This document shows, one piece after another, positions 54,411 through 64,000 of a stretch of 64,000 nt of DNA (position 1 is the first letter of the stretch; every line of letters starts with the position of its first letter). The notes beneath the pieces were generated by a model. That model worked only from the letters and a program-made list of their open reading frames with translations, had not been told where the DNA came from and ran no database searches. Both the position numbers and the translations under genes were made by a program. Source of the DNA: Orthonyx spaldingii (lineage: Eukaryota > Chordata > Aves > Passeriformes > Orthonychidae); contig VZTJ01005975.1 of NCBI GenBank assembly GCA_013397795.1, forward strand, positions 998,252-1,062,251, in the 5' to 3' direction.

Positions 54411-54853
54411 AATGGGTTGGGTTGGGTTGGAAAGGGCCTTTAACAGTCCATGGGCAGAGTCACCTCCCACTGTCCCAGGCTGCTCCAGCCTGGCCTTGGG
54501 CACTGCCAGGGATCCAGGGGCAGCCACAGCTTCTCTGGGAATTCCATCCCAGTCCTTCCCCACCCTCACAGCCAGGAATTCCTTCCCAATCTCCCATCCA
54601 TCCTTGCCCCCTGGCAGTGGGAAGCCATTCCCTGTGTCCTGTCCCTCCAGCCCTTGTCCCCAGTCCCTCTCCAGCTCTCCTGGAGCCCCTTTAGGCCCTG
54701 GCAGGGGCTCTGAGCTCTCCCTGGATCCTTCTCCCCTCCAGGTGAGCACCCCCAGCTCTCCCAGCCTGGCTCCAGAAGGGCTCCAGCCCTGGAGCAGCTC
54801 CAGGGCCTCCTCTGGAATTGCTCCAGCAGCTCCAGGTCCTCCGGGTGCTGAGG
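54411..54853 (-). mobile_element. CR1 LINE, 3' and internal region
   Basis: A long minus-oriented copy: GGGTTGGGTTGGGTTGG, CTCCCACTGTCCCAGGCTGC, CCTGTGTCCTGTCCCTCC, CTCTCCAGCTCTCCTGGAGC, CTCCAGGTGAGCACCCCCAG. Its inner half is nearly identical to the inverse of 23.8-24.0 kb. Confidence 0.95.
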
Positions 54854-57300
54854 ATCCCAGAGCATGTGAATATTCCTAGGGGATCCTCCCAGGCATGCCA
54901 GAGGTGCCCCTACACAGCAGTCAAACCACTGAAGCATTTCTCGTGGAGTTTGATCCCATTATGCCATCCCCATCCTTGTGCAACATTCCTTTAAACTTCC
55001 TCTTGCTGCAACAGTGACACGGAAAACCTTCAGATGAGTTCAGTCACTTATTAACTAAGGATTCCTTATAAAGGCCCAGTTTTCTCCTCAGTGTCATGGA
55101 GAACCTTTGCATTCTCATCAGGGTTTTTTTTTGAACCTCCATGACGAATAACTGGGAAAAAAAAGTTCCATTTCTTTACCACATCCAGCTGTTTGTTAGG
55201 TGGTGGAGCAGAAATCTGTGATAAGAATCAGAAGGCAGAGCCAAACTGATAAATATTGTAATCCTGATGATGGAAAAAGGAATCCAGCTGGGATTTTTCT
55301 CTCTTTGTTTCTTTACTTAAGTCTAGACTATACATGTTGTGCTGCTCAGAAATATCTGGAAATATTTACCAAATTGCATTCTGATCATGATGTCAATAAT
55401 CAAGTGAGAAGAATGAGCAGAGACTTCATTTAGGAAAGAAAAGAAATCTCTGATTAGCAGCTCCATGTTGCTTAAGAGAGCAGCACTGAAGTTCAAAGAC
55501 AGAAATGTTCTTTCCTCCCAGTTTGTAAAATTTATTCTCACCAGCACTTGTGGTTGCCATGAAACAAGAATTTTACATCCCAAACTGCAGAGAAGTGATG
55601 GGAGTGAGGAGATTTCACTTTTTGCCCTCTTGGCTTCCCATTTAGAATCCAGAATACCCCTTTCAGCCTTCCAAAGGATTTTCTCAGCAAATCTCAAACA
55701 GTGCAAGAAAAAATGCAGCTACAAAGTTTTATGGTCTCTGATCTGAGATTTCAGCCTTCATGGCTTGTACACAATTTCAGTTTATTCCTACATATTTTCC
55801 TTTAAACTCTAATAAAATAACTGAGGCTTCAAGGCTCTCATGACTTCTGTCTGTGCCTAACTTTAGGCTGGAGGAGAATTCCAGCTGAGGATCTGCCCTG
55901 TCCCAGCAGCAGGACTGGATTCTGCTGTTGGTACTTGCTGAAGCAAAGCAGAAATAGCAATGGGGGAAAAGCAAGCCAAAACCACCTCAGGAGGCGTGGA
56001 GTAACACAAAATGTTCATCACATACTCAGGGTTTACTCTTCTCTCTGCTCCCTCATCAGCTGCAGCACTTAAAGCAACACCCAAATCACCAGGAGCCCGA
56101 TTTTGGAGGAGGCGGCCGTGGGCAGCGTCTGCCATCAGCCCTGCCAGGGACATTTGCTGTCTCTTCAGGAGGAATCTCTTAGGAGCAGGCAAGTGACTGC
56201 ATCCCCTGGGTTCATCCCAGACAGGCATGTTTGGACTGTTATTTACCTAGCCTGTAAATGAGCTGGTTAATTAGCAGGTAGGCTCAAGCAATTTAGAATA
56301 TCCAATTATAGTTTGAACACATGTAAAAACCGCTTTCTCCTATGGCTGGGTTGGTGGTTTTTTTCCCAGTTCAGGGTTACTTATTTATTTGATCAGTCAA
56401 AAAATGCTAAGTCTAAAGTGAACATGTTCCTCTCTCGTGTTTTCCATCAAACTGGAAAATCTCTTTTTAACCTTGTAACATGACAAAAATCACCGATTCA
56501 GGTGCATTCCAACCTTTCCATTGGCAGGTCTTATTGTCACTGGTAGTAAAATTAATTACTGTGCTTAAAAGTGGCTCTGATTCCATAGAGTTTGCAGTCT
56601 TGGCCACAGGATAGGTTAGAGGGACAACACAGGACTAAAAATTTGCAGGAATAATTTCAGCTAAAAAAAGTAGGTGTCCCATGTAGCCACAGTAGAGTGA
56701 TGATATCATAGGGGATAGTTTTTGGAGGGTTTTAATGGAAAAGGATACCAAAAATGCAGTAAAAGCTGTCACAAAACAAAAGATACCAATGTGCTCTGAA
56801 AAATAATGGCAAAAAAAGAGACAAATATATTGATTTTTTTTATTTGTGTGCTTGTTTAGAGCCTGTCACTGATTCACTCTGATAGCATTCCTCAGAAGAA
56901 GGCAAATTCTGCCTTTACAGTCAGATCTTGCAAGATACAGGTATTCAAAATGGTACTTTTTGGGCATTAGAATATTCATTTTCTTTACTTCTGCAGGTCC
57001 CAATGAGTGGTGAAATTCCAAACCATTGAGCTGGGTACACTGAAGAGGTAACTACCTGCAGAGTGTGTCATTCAAGCATTTATTGAGGTGCACATTAGGT
57101 ATTCCTAAAAAGGCAATAAAAGCAAATTCCCCTTTTTGGCTGCCTAATTTCAGAGGCCATAACCAGCTCAAGGTGTTCCCCAGGCTCTGGTGTGGATCCT
57201 GTTGCAGCCTGGCTGCTGAAGGCTAAGGAATTCCAGATGTGCTGGGGCAGAGGAGGAGGAGGGTGGGGAGGGTGATGCCAGGCACACAGGAGGGGTTGAT
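54854..57300. other. Intergenic sequence, no feature recognised
   Basis: About 2.4 kb, AT-rich and repeat-free, particularly 56,230-57,130. No exon recognised. Confidence 0.5.
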
Positions 57301-57518
57301 GAGGCAGCAGAGAGCCCTGGATTCTGGCTCTTGTTTTTTGGGGTTGTATTTGAAGTGGTGTTGAATGGAAAATGAGGCAGCAGAGAGCCCTGGATTCTGG
57401 CTCTTGTTTTTTGGGGTTGTATTTGAAGTGGTGTTGAATGGAAAATGAGGCAGCAGAGAGCCCTGGATTCTGGCTCTTGTTTTTTGGGGTTGTATTTGAA
57501 GTGGTGTTGAATGGAAAT
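57301..57518 (+). repeat. 73-bp tandem triplication
   Basis: Three essentially identical copies start at 57,301, 57,374 and 57,447, each beginning GAGGCAGCAGAGAGCCCTGG and ending near GTGTTGAATGGAAAAT; the third lacks one A at its end. Near-identity indicates recent duplication. Confidence 0.98.
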
Positions 57519-60500
57519 GGAGAAGGGAAGCAGAGCTCCGTGTCCAGGTTTGGAAATGTGGCTGCTGGGGGATGCAGCAGAGGTGTCTCCTGGGATGGTG
57601 GTGATGAGCCCAGCGTGGTGAGGGGAGCTCCACCCTGCCATAAATTGAGGAAGGAATTCCCAGGACAGCAGGAGACGGAGAAAGAGAGACCCAGGTGGTG
57701 CCGAACACTCGGAATGCTCCTCACCAACCTCCTCCATCCCGGCCCCATCCCTCAGCCAGCCAGGCTGGTGGAACCTGTCAGACCACACGCTCTCCCTGCT
57801 TGCTTGCAGCTCTTCCCAAGCCTTGTTTGTGTGCTGGGGCTGGGAGATTTGAATTCCAAGTGCGTGGGGACGGCTCTCGGGGCCAGCGCTGCGCTCCCAG
57901 GGAACGCCGCCTCCTCTGCCTAATTAGAGAGTGCTCTGGAGACAAGGATCTGCCAGCCTGCTTCCAAAGTGCTCCACAAACCATATCAGGAGGCCTGGCT
58001 GAAGTTCTTCGCTGTCCCTACGAGCCGGGCCCGGGGTGACAGGGGTATAAATAGCAGCAATATCGTGATTCAAGTGTCTGCTCAGCAAGCGGAGGGACAT
58101 TCAGATGAGGCACCTCAAGGAATTCCCGTGCCAGGGACAGCTGGGATATATAAAATTTCCCAGGAGGCAGGAGAGGGATGGGTGGCTCTCACGTTCTCCC
58201 TGTCACCACTGCAGAGGCCTCCATGGGCCCCGTCCCGCGGTGACAAAGTGACACTCCCGGGGTCCTCATGCCCTTAGAAGGTCCTCACTGCTCTGTTTGT
58301 GTTCCATCCCCAGCCCAGGGAAGGATAACTACTCCTCATCCCAAGCCCTGAGCCCAGGGCAGCACGGAAGGCACCCCATGCTTTACACAAATGATAAAAC
58401 TGAAGCTATTCCAGTTTCCAGCATGAAGCAAAAGGGAAAAAAAAATGGTGCCATGAATTGCATGGCATCAACATGAAGATAAAAGCAGAGATGCAGCAGG
58501 AAGATAAAGAGATTAGAGTATCAGAATTATTACAAATCTTGCCCGTAGCAGTGCCTGTTCCCAAGGCTGCCTGCCATTTCCCAATGATAAGATCCAGGTT
58601 TTCAGGCTGGGTAGTGTTTCTTTTTCCCCTATTTGTGCTGGAAAGCTCTGAGCTATTTTTCACTTCAGGCTCCAAGATTTTTGTGCTGAAAGGTTCAGCC
58701 ATTGCTACAACTGAGGTGCTAGAAAACAAAAAACCAAAGCTGTTTTGTTGAGAAGAGAGAAAAGCTGAGATTGGTTAAGTTTTGCCACACTGGCCAAGAA
58801 TGTGTCCTTTGAAACACCTGTGAAAATCCAAATTTAGCCAAATTATGAGTCTCTGGAAAACTGTTGCTCATATATAATCAGGGTTCACGTGTGGTTCCTG
58901 AGCATCTGCTGCTGAGGGAAATGTGCCCTCGGTCCAGTGCAGGGTACAAAATGACACTGAAATTGAAAACAAGTTTTAAAAAAAAAAGAGAGAAGGCGTT
59001 TAATGCTATTTTTAGAAACATTTTTGAAATTTTCCTAAAATTAAAGAAGTGCAAGTAACCAGTGTTTTGATTTGAGCAATAATCTCACTGACAGTATCTT
59101 CCTAACCATGTCTGCACTTTCCAGAACCTGCTTTTAGGTCTGTGCTCTTTATAGATACCCATTAGTAGCCAAAATATAACTCTGAATGAGAAGAACCATG
59201 GAAGAATGAAGAGATCAAGAAACGGGAATTAGAAATTTGTATCCTTTGTTTCACAGCTTGGGCCTGTCCTTTCACCCATACCCTGAAAAAATGCTTCATA
59301 ATCCATATGGTCTTGATTCAGGACAGAACCTGGGGGATTCAAAGAATTCCTTCAGCTTGTTTCAAGTGGAGTTTGCTTCTCCTTCACGATGTTTTGGGGT
59401 CATTCCTGCTGGACTGCAGCTTTCCTGGACTGCAGTTATATGATTATATCATGGTGCCTAGGAAACAATCTTAGGATTGCTTCTCCTGTATCATGAATTT
59501 CTGCTTGAACCCTATGCTCCCACAGCGGGTTTTCTCCCAGGAGAAAGGGATGTTCTTGTGCCCAGACCCCAAATAACTGACAGGTGAGAAAATACCTGCA
59601 AATTCCTTCCTGGAATACCAGTAAACTCCAAAGTTTCTGGCTTTGTCTCCCACTTTCTCTCTCTGGGAGCAGCACTTTCTCTCCTGCAGGAGCAGCAAAC
59701 CCAGGCTCTTCCATCAGCTTCCAGCACCCACCCACCTCTTCCTCTGCCTTTTCCTCATGGCAGGGATGCCTCTGCCTCTCCCTGTGTTTAACACTTGCTT
59801 AAACATTTCAGCCCTGCAATGCCGAGAGTTTGAAGCCCACGAGTTTGTTTTCTCCCATCCATCATCCCTGGGATATTTCGGATAAAATTCAGTGTAAAAT
59901 TAGAGAGCACAGCAGTGATCCTGTGCTGCTCACATCAGGCTCTCCCAGTGCGGAGCTGTGCAGCTGGGCACAATGCTCACTTTGAAATCCCACACCACGC
60001 ACGTGATGGCTTTCATTAAAAATATTATCTGGTGATGAGGGTGCTGTGGAAAGAACGCTCTCACAGGCAAGCTCACTGGGGAGGGAGGAGACCAAGGCGT
60101 TTTTTCCATTTTCATTGCTGCTTGTAATCTGCAGGGGAATGACTGATTAAGTGGGCAGATGTTGCTTGAGGAGACAGAACTTGGAGTTTCGGGTCTTAAA
60201 GGTCCTAGCACATGGTAATTGTGAAAATGGGTGCTTGTAAGAGTGCAGACCCAAAAGCAGAGTTATATAGATGCTCTCCCAATCAGGAATTAATGAAATA
60301 TGTTCAAGGAACTGTTATTTCTGATGTGTAACATGGTTTGTCATCTGCATAGAAAAAAACAAGATCTAGAGGGGCAGTTTCCAGATGCATGAATCGATTG
60401 CTACTCAAAAAATTCCACCCTAAATCCAAGAATGAGAGTTGCTAGCCTTGGCTTAATCCAGTGTGCAACTTGTACCTCTCAGGAGTGAGCAAAGATCAGA

Positions 60501-61829
60501 CTTATCGGGAAAGCAAGGGTTGCAGCCAAAACTAACACAAAACTGTAACTTCCAGAGGAAATATTTAGAGGCATAATGAGAGGGATGGGAAACTAAACAT
60601 GAAAATCAACATGGGGTAATGAAGCCCTCAGGCTTGGCCTGTGTGCTGATGACCACAATCAAATTAAGGCAAATTGAAAAGGGGTCAGATGAGAAAGTAA
60701 AATAAAGCACAGGAACTGGGAGATGATACGGGGCAAGAACTGCAGCAAAGCAAAAAGGAGTAGCCTCATGCAAACTTTCATTTTCTCTATTTTTATTCTG
60801 GATTTATACCAAAGCATTAAATTTAGCCTTTGCTCTGAGGTTAGAGATGAGAGCCACAGAGTTCCTCTGTTGCTTTCTTGGTGAGGGCCTGGGAGCTGCT
60901 CCATCCCCACGAGGGTTTCTGGATGTGCAGTTTGCACACAACCGGTTAGGAAGGGCTACGGACTGGGAGGAGGATTGGGCAGAATATATGAGGCTTCCAA
61001 ACTATGTTATTACTCCAAATTATTTTATTATTCCAGACTCTTACGTCCTTTTGGAGTGTATATTGTATTGCTTGCAGGCCTGAGGACCAGTGTCATAAAA
61101 CAAGTGCCACTTTCAAGGAGATTTCCCAACCTTTTGGAAACAGACCATGTTTTTTCAATGTGTGGTGCTCCCAGTTTGCTGGGAGAGCACAGGGATGTGC
61201 CAGGGAGTGCAGGAAGCACAGCAGCCTGGGGAGAGAAGAGACCTCTGCATCCACGTGGATCCGTGTTTACAGTCAGATCCCGGTTTTCAGAACAGAAATG
61301 AAATATTGATCTGCAGAGCAACTGGAGAAGGTATATCAGTGATGTCCTGCTCCCTGCAGAGGGGACACACCGTTAACAAGCCACGTTGAGTCATTCCCTA
61401 CAGGAATAGTGCCTTTCTCCAGGGCCATGGCGTGCCCCAGCTATTCCAGAGCCATCCCACTTGTCCCGTTTCCCGCCTGACCCGCTCGGCATCTGCCTGT
61501 GCTGCTGTCAGAGCAGGTTTACTCCCACCAGGGGCTGGCATTTGTATCCGACATGTGTTCCTCCTCTTCCCACCCTCCAGCACTGACACTCCAGCTCTCT
61601 TTCCATGCTCTCTGAGAGAAAAGGGAGGTTTTCAGGTGTGGCCTCGATTTTGCACATCTGAGTGGCTGCATTTGTGATGCTTTTAGCAGAGCAGAGCCTT
61701 CAGTTCTTCATCCCGCGGGTCCTTTCCCCCTCCAGCCTGCAGCACGCACACACTCCGGTTTTGGGATGCCACAAGCCAAACAAGAGCGATCCTCCTCTTC
61801 TCCAGGGCTTATTCCAAAGCAGAACAACT
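57519..61829. other. Intergenic sequence, no feature recognised
   Basis: About 4.3 kb without CR1 copies. GC-rich with some CpG at 57,840-58,040, otherwise AT-leaning. No exon recognised. Confidence 0.5.
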
Positions 61830-62078
61830 GGATGAGAGGAAACGGCTTCAAGTTGCACCAGGGGAGGTTAGACTAGACAGCAGGAAAAATTTCTTCATGG
61901 ATAAGGCTTGTCCAGGGCAGTGGTGGAGTCACCATCCCTGGAATTCTCCAAAAACTGTGTGGATGTGGCACTGGGGGATATGGTTTAATGGTGAACGTGG
62001 AGGTGGTGCTGATTGATGGTTGGATTTGATGATCTTAGAGGTCTTTTCCGACCTCAGCAATTCCATGATTCCATGATT
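61830..62078 (+). mobile_element. CR1 LINE 3' end
   Basis: A sense-oriented copy: GAAACGGCTTCAAGTTGCAC, CAGGGGAGGTTAGACTAGAC, GTGTGGATGTGGCACTGGGG, GGTTGGATTTGATGATC, terminal ATTCCATGATTCCATGATT, the characteristic CR1 octamer repeat. Confidence 0.96.
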
Positions 62079-63578
62079 TGAGGAGGCAGATTTAATCCAC
62101 AGCCCTGAAAGATGAGCCCTGGTCTGAGAAGGTGATGAACATCAGATTGTCTGAATTGGCAGCTTTAACTCGCCTCCTGTCACTCCAAAGATCACAGAAT
62201 CCGAGTTTTGGGATCTTTTATTTTCTCTCTTTCCCCCATGGCATTTTGGAGGGAGATTTTTCCTCTCTTTCACTCCATATTTTGGAGCTCCGAATGCAAC
62301 TGGCTACTGACTGAGTTCCAGCTGTGACCTTGATTTGATAATTAATTATGTGACAAAGTTTAGATATGAAGTTTTCAAACATTAATTAGAAATAGCTATT
62401 TATTAGCTATTTATATAGCTATATATTAGCTATAATTAGAAATAAACATTTTTGAGAAGTGTAGTTTAGCCAAGATATTGAAAAACCCCTCAGCTTTTCA
62501 CTGTAATTTAAATTTAAAACCTGTCTGTCCTACACTGGTGAATCGAATAAAATAACATAAAATGTAATATGAAAATGACTATTGCTTAAGAGAGAATTTG
62601 GCTGAGTTTTGCCTCTCTCTTACTTGGACCCAGGGAAAATATTCCAACAGAAGTCCAGAAGCTTCAGCATGATGGAAAGAAAAATCCTCAACTTTCAAGT
62701 AGCAAATGCTGCTTCAGCAATGGAAATACAAGGCACCAATTAGGGCAGCTCTGAGAGGCGTCCTTTGGGTTGGATTGCTTTGGCTAAACCAGTATTCTCA
62801 GGAATATTGAATAAAAATACACACATATATATATAAACAAGAATTATATTAGACTCATAAATCACCTACGTGAACAAAAGCCAAGGATAAGCTGGTGCAG
62901 CTTTTTCATAGTAAGAATTAGATTTCATTTATTGAAATCAAAAGAGAGTTTTGCTGAAGTCCCTCTGAGACGCCAGCAGATGCTGCAGAGCCATAGCCCT
63001 GTCCTGCAGGAGGAGAATTTCGGGTCTGACCCAGCTCTCATCCTCGAAAAGGTAGGATGGGGAAGTGCTGTGGGCACCAGCACCAGGGAGAAGTAAAAAA
63101 AATCAACCATTAAAGCAGAGAGAAACCACATTTCAAGGAAATAGGATATGAGTATAGTAAATAATGTGGTGTATTAATGCCTGGTAATAAATAACTCGTT
63201 GCATTAATGCTTGGATGAATTGTTAACTCCTGGAATTTACTGCTACGGGACACAAGTGACTCTGGTAGGACTCCTAAAAATTTAACTGTGGATGTGGGTT
63301 ATTGAAGCCATTGTGTCTCCACAGGCCAGATTTATTTAAACATTATCTACAGCTGCACAATTAAAAAGTGTTAATTAATGAAGAGTGAATCTAGAGGGTG
63401 TGTGATTTGTATGTGCCTGGTGTTTGGCTTCTTGGGCTTGTTGATTGCTGGGCAGCACTTCCAGGTGCTGCACGATGGAAATTTGGCTTTCACTCCCAAA
63501 ATTTATTCCTTGAGTTTTCCTAATACATGTTGTAGCTTCTGGTCCTAATGGTCAGGAGGGAAGGTGTGAGGAAGATCA
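62079..63578. other. Intergenic sequence, no feature recognised
   Basis: About 1.5 kb, AT-rich, with a TAGCTATTTATATAGC-type simple tract at 62,390-62,440 and an ATATAT run at 62,824-62,835. Confidence 0.55.
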
Positions 63579-63729
63579 GGACAGCTATGGAATCACCATC
63601 ACTGGAAGTGCTCAAAAGGTGTGGGGAAGTGGCTTTTGGGGACATGACTTAGTGGTGCTGGTTCATGGTTGGATTTGATGATCTTGGAGGCATTTTCCAA
63701 TTTAATTGGCAATTCCTAATTCTGTGTTT
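63579..63729 (+). mobile_element. CR1 LINE 3'-end fragment
   Basis: A sense-oriented, diverged copy: ATCACTGGAAGTGCTC, GGGGACATGACTTAGTGG, TGGTTGGATTTGATGATC, terminal AATTCTGTG. Confidence 0.85.
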
Positions 63730-63810
63730 CTAGGATTTCAATATGCTGCTATGTGTCCCTGGGTACAGGGGTGGTTGTGTGCTTGTCCACATGGCATCAA
63801 CGTAGCTTTT

Positions 63811-64000
63811 TACAAGGGCATAGTGATAGGACAAGGGGGAATGTCTTTAAACTGAAGGAGAATAGGTGTAGATTAGAAATTAGGAATAAATTCTTCCCCG
63901 TGAGGGAGGGGAGGCCCTGGCACAGGGTGCCCAGAGAAGCTGTGGCTGCCCCTGGATCCCTGGCAGTGCCCAAGGCCAGGTTGGACATTGGGGCTTGGAG
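63811..64000 (+). mobile_element. CR1 LINE 3' region, cut by the window end
   Basis: A sense-oriented copy: TAGTGATAGGACAAGGGGGA, CTTTAAACTGAAGGAGAATA, AATTCTTCCCCGTGAGGG, GTGCCCAGAGAAGCTGTGGC. It continues beyond the window. Confidence 0.95.

Noticed and set aside
54377..54879. 168-codon plus-strand ORF
   Set aside because: Reads antisense CR1 sequence; the same peptide-like words recur in every CR1 copy of the window.
57301..57518. Direct repeats considered as a CRISPR array
   Set aside because: The copies are contiguous without spacers and the genome is a vertebrate's.

Overview
This is vertebrate nuclear DNA, almost certainly from a bird. The window holds more than twenty CR1 LINE fragments, mostly truncated 3' ends (the dominant avian retroposon), a long endogenous-retrovirus LTR, and widely spaced GC-rich exons with canonical GT-AG introns. 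There are no operons, tRNA or rRNA genes, or CRISPR arrays. A passerine is plausible from the look of the LTR, but the species cannot be fixed from sequence alone.

The only gene I can support is the 3' half of ROR1 (receptor tyrosine kinase-like orphan receptor 1, the Wnt5a co-receptor) on the + strand, across roughly 1-20,940. Five coding exons join in frame: 6924-7051 and 8133-8450 (Frizzled-like cysteine-rich domain), 9255-9500 (kringle), 13295-13506 (transmembrane segment), and 17949-19373 (whole kinase-like domain plus Ser/Thr/Pro-rich tail and stop). Together they encode 775 codons matching the C-terminal part of ROR1. The signal peptide and Ig domain lie upstream of the window. A 3' UTR of about 1.57 kb follows, ending near tandem ATTAAA signals at 20,887-20,923.

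The ROR1 introns hold CR1 fragments, short tandem repeats, one assembly gap and a complete solo LTR (13,737-15,334) with a perfect 5-bp target duplication. The LTR lies in the same orientation as the gene, between the membrane exon and the kinase exon. The frame of the kinase exon stays open 66 codons into the preceding intron and includes an ATG, a possible start for a cytoplasmic-only ROR1.

From about 20,945 to 64,000 I recognise no exon of any known gene. This intergenic DNA contains CR1 fragments in both orientations, micro- and minisatellites (a pentanucleotide array at 49.6 kb, a 73-bp triplication at 57.3 kb), a second assembly gap at 37.1 kb, an orphan CpG-rich block at 31.2-32.1 kb, and several AT-rich repeat-free stretches dense in homeodomain-like motifs that could be regulatory. 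I found no novel multi-gene system. The observations most worth checking are the LTR inside ROR1, the possible alternative start of the kinase exon, the orphan CpG island, and a signal-peptide-like mini-ORF in the last intron.
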